Part shown: in pieces, positions 47,093 to 56,627 of the stretch
Layout: every line of letters begins with the position of its first letter
How positions within the stretch are numbered: position 1 is the stretch's first letter
Origin: Acetobacter oeni
GTDB taxonomy: Bacteria > Pseudomonadota > Alphaproteobacteria > Acetobacterales > Acetobacteraceae
NCBI RefSeq assembly: GCF_011516825.1
Contig: NZ_WOTA01000021.1
Location: forward strand, 1-64,000
Length of the DNA stretch: 64,000 nt
Direction of reading: 5' to 3'
Position numbers and translations under genes: made by a program
Notes under the pieces: model-generated
What the model saw: the letters and a program-made list of their open reading frames with translations, nothing else
What the model was told of the DNA's origin: nothing
The model's database searches: none

Positions 47093-47954
47093 GCCTGTTC
47101 ATGCGCTGCGCGTGGCGTGGCCCCGGCCAGGAGATCCCCTGCCCGGCTTTCGCTTTGCTCTTATCACCACCGTCTTCTGGATCGGACTGATTGTAGCGCT
47201 GCCGCTTACTGCCCTGATCATACGCCCCTGGCAGGAAGGAACGGGGGCAATGGTGGCGGCCATGCAGGATTCGCGGATGTTTGCCGCACTGCGTATCAGC
47301 TTCACCACCGCGTTTCTGGCTGCTCTGCTGGATGTGCCGCTGGGGATCATTCTGGCCTGGTCTCTTGTGCGAGCACACCTGCCGGGGCGACGAGTGGTGG
47401 ATGCGCTGATCGATTTACCATTCGCTATCCCGACGGCTGTTACGGGCATCACTCTTGCAACGCTTTACGGACCACAGGGATGGCTGGGCGCACCCCTTAA
47501 ATACCTTGGCATCAGTGTTGCCTATACAGCCACAGGCATTGTCGTGGCACTGATGTTTGTTGGCCTGCCTTTTATCGTACGCAGTGTGGAACCGGTTCTG
47601 CGGGAATTTCCGCCAGAGCTTGAAGAAGCAGCCGGGTTACTGGGCGCCCGCCCGTGGCAGATTTTGACCCGGGTTGCCCTCCCGACTCTTATGCCGGCCA
47701 TTGTGAGTGGCTTCGGTCTGGCTTTCGCCCGCGGCATTGGCGAATATGGCTCTGTGATCTTTATCGCCGGCAACCAGCCTTTCCGCAGTGAGATTGCTCC
47801 GTTACTCATTGTGGTTCGTTTGCAGGAATTTGATTACGCCGGAGCAACATCGATTGCATTCGTATTACTGGTTGCATCGTCAGTTTGTCTTGCTGGTGTG
47901 GCCTGGTTACGCCGGCGAGTGGCACGCGGTCTGATTGCCGGAGCAGATTCGTGA
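47085..47954 (+). CDS. cysT: sulfate ABC transporter permease CysT
   Basis: About 290 residues with six membrane helices, from ATG 47085 overlapping the binding-protein stop. FRFALITTVFWIGLIVALPLTAL starts the first helix. LRISFTTAFLAALLDVPLGIILAWSLVR, the DLPFAIPTAVTGITLATLYGPQGWLG segment and the EAA loop LEEAAGLLGARPWQILTRVALPTL are characteristic of CysT/CysU. An in-frame ATG at 47004 would be well inside the upstream gene. Confidence 0.95.
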   Translation: MLKPVHALRVAWPRPGDPLPGFRFALITTVFWIGLIVALPLTALIIRPWQEGTGAMVAAMQDSRMFAALRISFTTAFLAALLDVPLGIILAWSLVRAHLPGRRVVDALIDLPFAIPTAVTGITLATLYGPQGWLGAPLKYLGISVAYTATGIVVALMFVGLPFIVRSVEPVLREFPPELEEAAGLLGARPWQILTRVALPTLMPAIVSGFGLAFARGIGEYGSVIFIAGNQPFRSEIAPLLIVVRLQEFDYAGATSIAFVLLVASSVCLAGVAWLRRRVARGLIAGADS

Positions 47955-48799
47955 ACGCTGCCGGTGATAACAGTATGATTCGATGGGGACTGGTTATTGC
48001 GACCTATCTGATTGTCGGACTGATGCTGGTGCTGCCACCGGTTGTGGTCCTTTCCGAGGCCCTGCGGGAGGGGATCGGACCCGCTGTGGCCACACTGGCG
48101 GACCCGGATGCTGTCTCGGCATTCAGACTGACGCTGGAAATGACAATCGCCTCGGTGATCTTCAACACTATATTCGGCGTGCTGGCAGCATGGCTGATTT
48201 CAAAATATCGTTTTCCATTGCGCGGTCTTCTGGTTGCGCTGATTGAAATACCAATCAGTATTTCACCCGTGGTTGCCGGCCTCGTCTGGTTGTTACTGTT
48301 TGGCACGCAGGGCTGGTGGGGAACCGCACTGGAACGGATGCATATTGCCGTGGCTTTCGCCCCGCCCGGAATTCTGCTCGCCACCATATTCGTAACTTTT
48401 CCGTATGTAGCCCGGACGCTTCTGCCACTGATGGAACAGCAGGGACGCGACGTCGAAGAAGCGGCGATGTTGCTCGGCGCTTCGTTCTGGCAGATTTTGT
48501 TTTATGTGACGTTGCCCAATGCCCGCTGGGCACTTCTTTCAGGAATTTTGCTCACGACTGCCCGCGCAATGGGCGAATTTGGTGCGGTGTCTGTCGTCTC
48601 CGGACATATTCCGGGACTTACCGAGACCATGCCACTGCATATCGAAACATTGTATAATGGATACCAGTCAGTCGCGGCATTCACCATGGCGGCTCTGCTC
48701 GCAATCATGGCGATGGCGACAGTCTGGTTACGCTCGGTGTTTGAAGCGCGTGCGCTAAGGTTACCTGAACCGGACGTACAGGAAGGAGGGAGAGCATGA
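47951..48799 (+). CDS. cysW: sulfate ABC transporter permease CysW
   Basis: About 282 residues. The GTG at 47951 overlaps the cysT stop (GTGA), and an ATG at 47975 is a close alternative. Six helices, including IATYLIVGLMLVLPPVVVLSEAL. The family segments LRLTLEMTIASVIFNTIFGVLAAWLI-like, EIPISISPVVAGLVWLLLFGTQGWWG and EAA loop VEEAAMLLGASFWQILFYVTLPN are present, as is RAMGEFGAVSVVSGHIPG, diagnostic of CysW. Confidence 0.95.
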   Translation: MNAAGDNSMIRWGLVIATYLIVGLMLVLPPVVVLSEALREGIGPAVATLADPDAVSAFRLTLEMTIASVIFNTIFGVLAAWLISKYRFPLRGLLVALIEIPISISPVVAGLVWLLLFGTQGWWGTALERMHIAVAFAPPGILLATIFVTFPYVARTLLPLMEQQGRDVEEAAMLLGASFWQILFYVTLPNARWALLSGILLTTARAMGEFGAVSVVSGHIPGLTETMPLHIETLYNGYQSVAAFTMAALLAIMAMATVWLRSVFEARALRLPEPDVQEGGRA

Positions 48800-49932
48800 G
48801 TGTACGTGTTGAAGACCTGACGCGCAGCGTTACCGGGTCGAAGGGGGAGAAAACCCTGCTTCAGGATGTCTCACTGGACGTTCCGAATGGCGAGTTTGTA
48901 GCTCTGGTCGGTCCTTCAGGAGCGGGCAAGACCACATTATTACGCGCTATCGCCGGGCTCGATCCGGCAACGTCCGGGCAAATAATGATTGACGGACGGG
49001 CGATGCAGGGCCTGGCGCCGCGAGAGCGAAATGTCGGCTTCGTGTTCCAGAATTACGCGTTGTTCCAGCATCTTACGGTCGCAAAAAACATTTCCTTCGG
49101 TCTGGACGTCCTGCCGCGCGCGCAGCGCCCCTCGCGGACAGAAATTGCACAGAAGGTTTCCGATCTGCTGCAACTAATCCGGTTGCCGGATCTTGGAAGT
49201 GCTTATCCCTATCGTCTTTCAGGCGGACAGCGGCAGCGAGTGGCGCTCGCGCGGGCACTCGCGCGGCGGCCCGGTTTATTATTGCTTGATGAACCTTTTG
49301 GCGCCCTGGACCCGGTCGTGAGGCGCGCCGTGAGAACCTGGATTCGTTCGCTTCATGAACAACTGGGACTGACAACCATTCTGGTGACACACGATCAGGA
49401 AGAAGCCCTGGATGTCGCGGACCGGGTTGTGGTGATGCAGGACGGGCGGATCATGCAGGATGGAAACGCCGACACTCTTGAAATTCGTCCGGCAACACCA
49501 TTTGTGATGGAGTTTCTGGGAGAATCCCTCTGCTTCGCCGGCCAGATTTCCAGAGGATGGTTTCTGGCGGACGAGGCACATATTGAGCCATTCCAGGTAG
49601 CAGATCAGGAGGCCGGTCCTGCCGTGGCGATGATCCGGCCGTATGAAGTGACACTGGTGCCCGAAGCGGAAGGCAGTTCCCTGAAACGCACTGGCGGACG
49701 TTATGGTATGGCCCGGCTGCTAGTCGATCTGGGAGCGCGTTCAGTAGAAATTTTAAGACCGGAGGCAGAAATGCCAGCTGTGGATGGCACAAAGGTCAAC
49801 CTTGCGATCAGTTCAGCGCGCCTGTTCCGTGACGGTCATTTATTGCACGGAAAAGATCCGGTCGTCAGTGCGGTTACAGCAGAAAACATCAGAGCCTCTG
49901 AAATTCCTGCCCATGTTCTCTCCGCAAATTAA
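48796..49932 (+). CDS. cysA: sulfate ABC transporter ATPase CysA
   Basis: 378 residues. The ATG overlaps the cysW stop by four bases. Walker A is GPSGAGKTT, the Q-loop FVFQNYALFQHLTVAKNISFGL, the signature YRLSGGQRQRVALARALA, Walker B LLLLDEPFGALD and the switch TILVTHDQEEALDVADRVVVM. The C-terminal about 130 residues form the TOBE-type regulatory domain of sulfate and molybdate ATPases (AMIRPYEVTLVPEAEG). Confidence 0.95.
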   Translation: MSVRVEDLTRSVTGSKGEKTLLQDVSLDVPNGEFVALVGPSGAGKTTLLRAIAGLDPATSGQIMIDGRAMQGLAPRERNVGFVFQNYALFQHLTVAKNISFGLDVLPRAQRPSRTEIAQKVSDLLQLIRLPDLGSAYPYRLSGGQRQRVALARALARRPGLLLLDEPFGALDPVVRRAVRTWIRSLHEQLGLTTILVTHDQEEALDVADRVVVMQDGRIMQDGNADTLEIRPATPFVMEFLGESLCFAGQISRGWFLADEAHIEPFQVADQEAGPAVAMIRPYEVTLVPEAEGSSLKRTGGRYGMARLLVDLGARSVEILRPEAEMPAVDGTKVNLAISSARLFRDGHLLHGKDPVVSAVTAENIRASEIPAHVLSAN

Positions 49933-50028
49933 CGATACATCTGCGTGAATTTCAGGTTTTTTGTTGTAATTACAGAGCCACGATCGTAATTGAACGATGA
50001 AGCATAATCTCAGGAGAGTTTTTTCGGC

Positions 50029-50394
50029 GTGGTGGATATCAGAAGCAACAGACGCGATGCTGAAGGTCAGAGCGTCATCACAGCCAACCGCCTGCTGGAC
50101 GGAATCGTTGTGTGGCGCGCATTTGATGGCGCCTGGCGTGAACTGATCAGTGATGCGTCACCTGTGCCTAATGATCAGGTTGAAACGCTTCTGGCAATAG
50201 TCAAACCCGATGCCCAGTCGCAGGGTGTTGTGGGCATCTATGGTGTGCAGGTGCGCGAAGACGAGGCCGGACAGACCGTGCCGGTGACCGTGCGCGAACG
50301 TATCAGGGCCTTTGGTCCGTCTGTTCATCCGGATTTTTCGCCACAGGGCAGTCCGGCAGGGCACAATATCGAGGAGACCCGGCATGTCGGCTGA
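50029..50394 (+). CDS. DUF2849 protein of the sulfite reductase operon
   Basis: 121 residues with a GTG start preceded by AGGAGAG. QSVITANRLLDGIVVWRAFDGAWRE and a distal WRELISDA-VETLLAIV pattern match DUF2849, a small alphaproteobacterial family found with sulfite reductase genes. Its molecular role is not known. The cysI start lies within its last codons, so the two proteins are likely made in concert. A 97-bp gap separates it from cysA, possibly with an internal promoter. Confidence 0.75.
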   Translation: MVDIRSNRRDAEGQSVITANRLLDGIVVWRAFDGAWRELISDASPVPNDQVETLLAIVKPDAQSQGVVGIYGVQVREDEAGQTVPVTVRERIRAFGPSVHPDFSPQGSPAGHNIEETRHVG

Positions 50395-52096
50395 TATACT
50401 GATCCGGGATGATGTCTTGCCGGCTGTGCGCTCAGTCGGGACGTATACATACGATCAGATAGATCGAGTCTTTCTGCGTGAGCGGATTGAACAGTTTAAG
50501 GATCAGGTTGCCCGCCGCATATCCGGTGAACTGACCGAAGATGAGTTCAAGCCTTTGCGGCTGATGAACGGCCTGTACCTTCAGCTCCATGCCTATATGC
50601 TACGTGTTGCAGTGCCTTATGGCACACTTACAGCGCGACAGGTGCGGGCGCTGGCAAGGATTGCCCGTGAATTTGACCGTGGTTATGGGCATTTCACCAC
50701 ACGTCAGAACATCCAGTTCAACTGGATCAGGCTGGAAGATACGCCTGCGGCGCTGGAAGTTCTGGCTGAAGCGGACATGCATGCGATCCAGACCAGCGGA
50801 AACTGCATTCGCAACGTGACGTCCGATGAATTCGCGGGTGCTTCAGCGGACGAGTTGCTGGACCCGCGTGTGCATGCGGAAATTCTGCGGCAATGGTCAA
50901 CTCTGCATCCGGAGTTCACGTTCCTGCCGCGTAAGTTCAAGATTGCAATTTCGGGCAGTCCTCAGGACCGGGTTGCGGCACGTTTTCATGACATAGGCCT
51001 GATCGCGCGTCCTGACGTGAACGGACGTCCGCTCTTTGAGGTTTTTGTGGGCGGAGGCCTCGGACGCACACCCATTGTCGGAACGAAACTCCGCGATGAT
51101 CTGCCAGAAGAAGATCTGGTTGCGTATCTGGAAGCGATTCTGCGGGTTTATAATGAGTTTGGACGGCGCGATAATATCTATAAAGCCAGAATCAAAATTC
51201 TGGTTCAGGCGCTTGGGGCTGATGAATTCCGCCAGCGTGTCGATACTGAATTCGTGGCAATGGATCGGGCACGTTATCGGCTGGAGCCGGCTCTTGTTCA
51301 GGCCATCCGCAACCGGTTTGGCGTTCCCGCTTTTGAGCCGGAGGGAAATGCTTCCGCTCTTCTGATGGAGATGCGACAAAAAGATCGTGCTTTCGATGCC
51401 TGGGTCAGAACAAACACACATGCACACCGTGCTCCCGGCTATATCTCAGTGGTTGTTTCCCTGAAGCCTGCAGGCGGCATTCCGGGCGATGCGACATCCG
51501 ATCAGCTGGATATGCTGGCGAACCTGGCTGAGCGATTCAGTTTCAGCGAACTGCGTGTCACACATCTGCAAAATGTCGTTCTGGGCCATGTGCGTCAGGA
51601 TCGGCTCTACGAAGTCTGGCAGGCGCTGTCCGAAGCGGGCATGGGGACCGCTAATATCGGCTTCATTACTGATATCGTGGCCTGCCCAGGTCTGGATTAT
51701 TGCGCGCTGGCTAATGCCCGGGCGATCCCGATTGCCCAGAAGCTGAGCTCGCGGTTCGCCGATCTTGAGCTGCAGCGCGAAATTGGCAGTCTGCGTATCA
51801 ATATTTCCGGTTGCATCAACGCCTGCGGGCATCATCATGCCGCACATATCGGTATTCTTGGTGTTGATAAGCGCGGCGAGGAAGCGTTCCAGCTTACACT
51901 GGGCGGCTCCGGTGAGGAGGATGCATCGATTGGCCAGATTCTGGGACCGGCAATGAGTGAAGATGATGCGGTCGATGCGGTCGCACGACTGGTTGATTTC
52001 TATCTTGTCCGCCGAAACGACGAAGAACGCTTCCTCGATGCCTATCGCCGTCTTGGCACTGCTGCGTTCAAGGATGTTGTCTATGCCCCTGCTTGA
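50384..52096 (+). CDS. cysI: sulfite reductase hemoprotein (nitrite/sulfite reductase)
   Basis: Reduces sulfite to sulfide with six electrons. About 570 residues from ATG 50384. There are two ferredoxin-like/siroheme half-domains: LMNGLYLQLHAYMLRVAVPYGTL, GHFTTRQNIQFNWI and TSGNCIRNVTSDEFAG in the first, LAERFSFSELRVTHLQNVVLGHV in the second. The 4Fe-4S/siroheme ligands are in VACPGLDYC (C-x5-C) and ISGCINACGHHH (C-x3-C). It has the single-chain form rather than the enteric CysI length. The partner reductase is not in the window; ferredoxin could serve. Confidence 0.92.
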   Translation: MSADILIRDDVLPAVRSVGTYTYDQIDRVFLRERIEQFKDQVARRISGELTEDEFKPLRLMNGLYLQLHAYMLRVAVPYGTLTARQVRALARIAREFDRGYGHFTTRQNIQFNWIRLEDTPAALEVLAEADMHAIQTSGNCIRNVTSDEFAGASADELLDPRVHAEILRQWSTLHPEFTFLPRKFKIAISGSPQDRVAARFHDIGLIARPDVNGRPLFEVFVGGGLGRTPIVGTKLRDDLPEEDLVAYLEAILRVYNEFGRRDNIYKARIKILVQALGADEFRQRVDTEFVAMDRARYRLEPALVQAIRNRFGVPAFEPEGNASALLMEMRQKDRAFDAWVRTNTHAHRAPGYISVVVSLKPAGGIPGDATSDQLDMLANLAERFSFSELRVTHLQNVVLGHVRQDRLYEVWQALSEAGMGTANIGFITDIVACPGLDYCALANARAIPIAQKLSSRFADLELQREIGSLRINISGCINACGHHHAAHIGILGVDKRGEEAFQLTLGGSGEEDASIGQILGPAMSEDDAVDAVARLVDFYLVRRNDEERFLDAYRRLGTAAFKDVVYAPA

Positions 52097-52571
52097 GAAT
52101 GGTCATCTGATCACTGATACATGGCATTATGCGGTCGATGGCGAGGCGCTGGGAGCGGGACCGGTTATTGTTCCGCTATCGCGTCTGAGCGAGGGACTCG
52201 GACGCATAACAGGTGCACTGGGCGTTGTGCTTCCGGTCGACCAGAATGTCTCCGCCCTGCGAGATTCGCTGCCGAAAATTTCTCTGGTCGTCATCGGATT
52301 TCCGATTTTCAGAGACGGGCGACCATTCAGTCAGGCACGGGCACTTCGGGAGCATCTTCATTTCACGGGGGAGATCCGCGCATCCGGACATATTCTGCCG
52401 GATCAGTATGAGTTTCTCATACGCTGTGGCGTCACAACGGTTGAAGTGGCCGAAGAGACAGATTTGTCTGCATGGGAACGGGCGCTTCATCAGTTTCGGG
52501 TGGCCATGCAGCCATCAGTAATGAATGAAAAGCCGACGGGCTTCGGATTGCGCCGGTTTCTGCCAGCCTGA
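52083..52571 (+). CDS. DUF934 protein of the sulfite reductase operon
   Basis: 162 residues from ATG 52083, overlapping the end of cysI. It contains VPLSRLSEGLGRITGALGVVLPVDQNVSALRDSLPKISLVVIGFPIFRDGR, FSQARALREHLHFTGEIRASGHILPDQ and YEFLIRCG, matching DUF934, which is routinely encoded between cysI and cysH in alphaproteobacteria. The function is unproven; the family is assumed to assist sulfite or APS reduction. Here no cysH follows. Confidence 0.85.
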   Translation: MPLLENGHLITDTWHYAVDGEALGAGPVIVPLSRLSEGLGRITGALGVVLPVDQNVSALRDSLPKISLVVIGFPIFRDGRPFSQARALREHLHFTGEIRASGHILPDQYEFLIRCGVTTVEVAEETDLSAWERALHQFRVAMQPSVMNEKPTGFGLRRFLPA

Positions 52572-52586
52572 CAGGCTCTCTTTTTT
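52565..52586 (+). terminator. short terminator at end of sulfur operon
   Basis: AGCCT and AGGCT form a 5-bp stem around a 3-nt loop that includes the DUF934 stop codon, then CTC and six T residues. The stem is weak but the T-run is good. Confidence 0.45.
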
Positions 52587-52956
52587 ACCGACTTGCCTTC
52601 TGACTGAAGAGGCTGTTTTCAAAGGCCACTCATCCGGCGTTTTTTCTGTTTTGATCAGAACTCATGCCTGCACGCTGATCAAGGCTCGTATGATGTCGGT
52701 CTTCCTGTGTGTTTTTGCCAAAGCCGCAGTCCGCTTTCTGACAGACACATGACGATTCTGCCGCTGAGAACAAAAATTTACCGCTCATATTCAGATTTGA
52801 AATTGATTTATGCCGGTTTTCAAAGAGTTTTTAAATATCAGGTCATCAGATCATTAATCATATTTTCCATTACCACAGGTTGCAGACCGTCCTGTCTCGC
52901 TTTACCCCATTATCAACTTACAGCTCCGCGTCGCATTCCTTCGCGAGGCCTGCTCG
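52587..52956. other. intergenic, no gene seen
   Basis: About 370 bases between the sulfur operon and the membrane dehydrogenase operon. Several plus-strand frames are open here, but none has coding character or a known motif. The region from 52760 to 52900 is AT-rich and is the likely promoter region of the dehydrogenase genes; I cannot single out one promoter. Confidence 0.5.
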
Positions 52957-53610
52957 ATGAAAGGGTATATTATGCGAAAGGAACGGGGTAGCCAGCCTCT
53001 CTGCCTGTGGCATGTCTCTCCTAATGCCATGCGCCTGAGCCGGCTGCTGCGCATGTCAAGACGCGATACTCTTCTTGCCGGCATGAGCGCAGCACTTGCG
53101 GGAAGCATCGGAGTGGCTGTCGCTCAGGATCAGCAACCTTCCGATCAGCGGAGCAGCAATACAGAAGACCTGCCAGTGGAAGAGTTCATGGCGCTGTCCC
53201 GCCGGCTGACAGACCGGGCTGAACTCGACCAGCGGATAGGTGATGCCTTATGCGCGGGTATCGTGCATGGCAATGCGGCGCGCGCTGAGCAAATCCATGC
53301 GCTGCATGACCTGCTGACAAAAGGAAATTTTGCCAGCGCATCTGAGTTCGCCCATGCGGCCGAGACACAGGACAAGGCTTACAAAGATGTCGTTCACGAG
53401 ATCATGACTGGCTGGTATCGCGGCGTAGCTGATGGAAAGGTCGTGGTTTACCGCTCCGCACTGATGTTCGATATCACAAAAGATGCTGTATACCCCAAGA
53501 CTTATGCCTCTGGCGGTCCGTTTTACTGGACTGCGAAACCTCCTGAAGTAGCGGTGCCAACCGGTCAGCCGGCGATGTCTCCTTCGAAATTTGTCGTAGA
53601 GCCCACCTGA
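52957..53610 (+). CDS. membrane FAD dehydrogenase, small subunit
   Basis: 217 residues of the FAD-SLDH small-subunit family (sorbitol, gluconate and fructose dehydrogenases of acetic acid bacteria). The twin-arginine leader RLLRMSRRDTLLAGMSAALAGSIG indicates Tat export, by which the small subunit carries the folded large subunit across. EFMALSRRLTDRAELDQRIGDAL and the C-terminal VVVYRSALMFDITKD ... YASGGPFYWTAKPP are conserved. First of three genes; about 20 bp separate it from the large subunit gene. Confidence 0.88.
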   Translation: MKGYIMRKERGSQPLCLWHVSPNAMRLSRLLRMSRRDTLLAGMSAALAGSIGVAVAQDQQPSDQRSSNTEDLPVEEFMALSRRLTDRAELDQRIGDALCAGIVHGNAARAEQIHALHDLLTKGNFASASEFAHAAETQDKAYKDVVHEIMTGWYRGVADGKVVVYRSALMFDITKDAVYPKTYASGGPFYWTAKPPEVAVPTGQPAMSPSKFVVEPT

Positions 53611-53630
53611 GAGCGAGATCAGTCAGTTTC

Positions 53631-55268
53631 ATGTCTTCCGAACAGAATCTTTCCGCAGACGTTGTGATCGTCGGGTCTGGCGTCGCCGGCAGCTCCATTG
53701 CCAACGAACTGGCTCGCGCGGGGATTTCCGTCATTGTGCTGGAAGCCGGTCCCCGCGTAGATCGCCAGCATTTTGTCGAAAATTTCCGCAATCTGGAAAA
53801 CAAGCCTTCTTATCAGGGCCCTTTCCCGGCTGTTCCCTGGGCGCAGCATCCGCCGGATCAGCAGACTCCGAACGAGTATCTGCATACATCAGGCCCGGAT
53901 GCTGAAGCCTATCAGCAGGTTTATCTGCGGATGATGGGCGGCACGACCTGGCATTGGGCGGGCTGTGCGTGGCGTTATCTGCCATCTGACTTTGAGCTGA
54001 AAACACGTTATGGTCAGGGGCGTGACTGGGCTCTGAAGTATGACGACCTTGAGCCGTTCTATTATCAGGCTGAAGTCATGATGGGGGTGTGTGGCCCCGA
54101 CCCGGCGGTCGAGGATCTCGGTTCGCCTCGGAAACAGGTCTACCCGATGGACGCGCTGCCGATTTCCTATGCGGCACAGCAGTTTCGCAAGTTGATTTCG
54201 GAGAAAACACCCTGGCGGGTTGTACATGAACCGCAGGCCAGAAACACACGGCCTTACGACAGACGTCCGACCTGTGAGGGCCATAACAACTGCATGCCGA
54301 TCTGTCCGATCGGGGCAATGTATAATGGCAGCTATTCCGTTTATGACGCCGAAGCCGCCGGGGCAAAATTCATTCCGAATGCTGTCGTGTATAAAATTGA
54401 GCGTGACAGTGCCAACAAACGTGTGACGGCATTACATTACTTCGATCCGGACAAAGGATCACATCGCGTTACAGGCAAATACTTTGTCATCGCAGCACAT
54501 TGTATCGAAACAGCAAAACTTCTTCTGGTCTCAGCGGATGAGCAGAGCCCGGAGGGCGTGGCTAACAGTTCCGGGCATGTCGGCCGGAATATGATGGACC
54601 ATACAGGCGTTCAGGTGACCTTCATCAGCGGCGGCGAAGCCTGGTGGCCGGGTCGCGGTCCTCTTGAAACCAATGTGATCGATAATTTCCGGGATGGCCC
54701 GTGGCGTAATGAGCGCGGCGCTTATCTGGTTCACATGGTCGATGACAATCAGGTTGATCTGGCTACTCAGCTGGCCATCTCAAAAGGCTATGTCGGCAGA
54801 GAACTGGAAGAGCAGATCCGCTATCTTGCTTCTCATACGGTGCGTCTTTTCAGCCATAACGAAGGTCTGGCCGACCCGGACAATCGACTGACACTGAACA
54901 AAACCAAAAAAGACATGCTCGGTATTCCGCATCCGGACGTTTACTACAAACTTCCTGAATATACGGTCAGAAGCTGCGAAAACACGCGTGAAGTGTTCCG
55001 CCAGATGATTGGTCTGATGCATGGCACGGACGAACAGTGGACGCCTGGCTATTTCCCTCAGGATCATCCTGCCGGCAGCACAATTATGGGTGTGGACCCG
55101 AAGGATTCCGTCGTGGACGGGCACTGCCGCACGCACGATCACGACAATCTGTTCATTGCCAGTTCCTCCGTCTTTTCGTCCGTCGGAACGGGCAACATTA
55201 CTCTCACCGTGGCGGCTCTGGCGCTCCGCGTTGCTGACACGCTGAAAAAAGAACTCATTCATGCCTGA
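53631..55268 (+). CDS. membrane FAD dehydrogenase, large GMC subunit
   Basis: 545-residue GMC oxidoreductase that oxidises a polyol, sugar or sugar acid in the periplasm. The FAD-binding GSGVAGSSIANELARAG (15-31) is followed by MGGTTWHWAGCAWRYLP. C215, C221 and C225 in TCEGHNNCMPICPIGAMY match the 3Fe-4S cluster ligands of fructose dehydrogenase-type enzymes. NSSGHVGRNMMDH and the C-terminal HDHDNLFIASSSVF with GTGNITLTVAAL complete the GMC catalytic half. It resembles sorbitol, gluconate-2- and fructose dehydrogenases alike, so the substrate is open. Overlaps the cytochrome gene by 8 bp. Confidence 0.88.
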   Translation: MSSEQNLSADVVIVGSGVAGSSIANELARAGISVIVLEAGPRVDRQHFVENFRNLENKPSYQGPFPAVPWAQHPPDQQTPNEYLHTSGPDAEAYQQVYLRMMGGTTWHWAGCAWRYLPSDFELKTRYGQGRDWALKYDDLEPFYYQAEVMMGVCGPDPAVEDLGSPRKQVYPMDALPISYAAQQFRKLISEKTPWRVVHEPQARNTRPYDRRPTCEGHNNCMPICPIGAMYNGSYSVYDAEAAGAKFIPNAVVYKIERDSANKRVTALHYFDPDKGSHRVTGKYFVIAAHCIETAKLLLVSADEQSPEGVANSSGHVGRNMMDHTGVQVTFISGGEAWWPGRGPLETNVIDNFRDGPWRNERGAYLVHMVDDNQVDLATQLAISKGYVGRELEEQIRYLASHTVRLFSHNEGLADPDNRLTLNKTKKDMLGIPHPDVYYKLPEYTVRSCENTREVFRQMIGLMHGTDEQWTPGYFPQDHPAGSTIMGVDPKDSVVDGHCRTHDHDNLFIASSSVFSSVGTGNITLTVAALALRVADTLKKELIHA

Positions 55269-56616
55269 TTTAAAAAATTCCTTCTATACGCTTCTTGTTG
55301 CAGGAACGGTCTTTGCAGGACCAGGCACCGGGGTTGTTCTTGCGGCTGATACGGACCTGGCTCCGGCCGGTCGCGGCGCGGCTATTGAAGGCAGCGGGCC
55401 GGATGACGAAGCCACACTGGCTCGCGGCGAATATATTGCGACAGCAGCAGACTGCATCGCCTGCCACACAAGCAAAGGTGGCAAACCTTTTGCCGGTGGT
55501 CTGAAGGTCGGCACGCCAATGGGCGATGTAATTTCAACCAACATCACGCCTGATCCGGAGCATGGAATCGGGAAATATACCGAGCAGCAGTTTGATCAGG
55601 CTGTCCGGCATGGCGTGCGGGATGACGGCTCATATCTGTATCCGGTCATGCCTTATGTCTCTTATGCCGGCATGACTGATCAGGACGTAACGGCTCTGTA
55701 TGCTTGGTTCAGACATCGCGTAAAGCCGGTTGCGGAAAGCCCGCCGGCCACATCTCTCAGCTTTCCGGCCAGCATGCGGTCATCCATGGCTGTCTGGAAT
55801 ATGTTCGCGACGAAAGAAACGCCCGGACAAGGTGATTCTGCCACCTATAACAAGCTGAAACGCGGTGAATATCTGGCGAATGCGCTGGAACATTGCGGGA
55901 CCTGCCATACACCCCGCAACTTCATGCTTGATGAAAAGCATGATCGCTATCTTGCCGGCGGGCCATTGAGCGGCTGGTACGCGCCAAACATTACATCCAG
56001 TGTAAGCAGCGGGATCGGAAACTGGAGCGAAGCCGACATCATCGTCTATCTGAAGACTGGTCGCGCACAGAACCACGCGCAGGCAGCCGGTCCGATGGGT
56101 GAAGCCGTTGAGCACAGCACCAGCAGACTGACTGACCCGGATCTGGAAGCTCTCGCCGCCTGGATAAAGCAGGTTCCGGCGATGGATGACGACCTTGAAC
56201 ACAAGCCGAGGGACAGCTTTGGTCAGGCCGTAAACGCACCGGACATCAGGACGAAGGTCCCTTCACGGATTGACGATCTGTCTGAAATGACTGGTCCGCA
56301 TATCTTTGATGCCAACTGCGCTGCCTGCCATGGACGAAACGGGTCTGGAACCGATGATCATTACGCGCCCTCTCTTTTCGCCAACTCAGTCATCGGGACA
56401 ACGCGTCCGGATAATCTGATTATGGTGGTGCTGAACGGGGTGAACCGGACAGCAGGAAAAGATCATGCTGGCATGCCGGGGTTTGGCGCAGATTCGCAGG
56501 TTCAGCGACTGAGCGACAGCGAAATCGCCAGTCTGGTCAATTATGTCATGGGAACCTTTGGGAGCGGCGATCCGCATGTAACAGCCGAAAAAGTGGCATC
56601 GTTCCGCAACAAGTAA
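55261..56616 (+). CDS. membrane FAD dehydrogenase, triheme cytochrome c subunit
   Basis: 451 residues; membrane-associated cytochrome c that passes electrons from the flavin subunit to ubiquinone. There is a signal peptide (FYTLLVAGTVFAGPGTGVVLAA), then three heme-binding sites: CIACH (65-69), CGTCH (212-216) and CAACH (353-357). Typical surrounding text: GEYIATAADCIACHTSKGG, RGEYLANALEHCGTCHTPRN and FDANCAACHGRNGSG. This is the standard arrangement of the alcohol/gluconate/sorbitol dehydrogenase cytochrome subunit family. A terminator follows. Confidence 0.92.
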   Translation: MPDLKNSFYTLLVAGTVFAGPGTGVVLAADTDLAPAGRGAAIEGSGPDDEATLARGEYIATAADCIACHTSKGGKPFAGGLKVGTPMGDVISTNITPDPEHGIGKYTEQQFDQAVRHGVRDDGSYLYPVMPYVSYAGMTDQDVTALYAWFRHRVKPVAESPPATSLSFPASMRSSMAVWNMFATKETPGQGDSATYNKLKRGEYLANALEHCGTCHTPRNFMLDEKHDRYLAGGPLSGWYAPNITSSVSSGIGNWSEADIIVYLKTGRAQNHAQAAGPMGEAVEHSTSRLTDPDLEALAAWIKQVPAMDDDLEHKPRDSFGQAVNAPDIRTKVPSRIDDLSEMTGPHIFDANCAACHGRNGSGTDDHYAPSLFANSVIGTTRPDNLIMVVLNGVNRTAGKDHAGMPGFGADSQVQRLSDSEIASLVNYVMGTFGSGDPHVTAEKVASFRNK

Positions 56617-56627
56617 TATTTTCCTCA

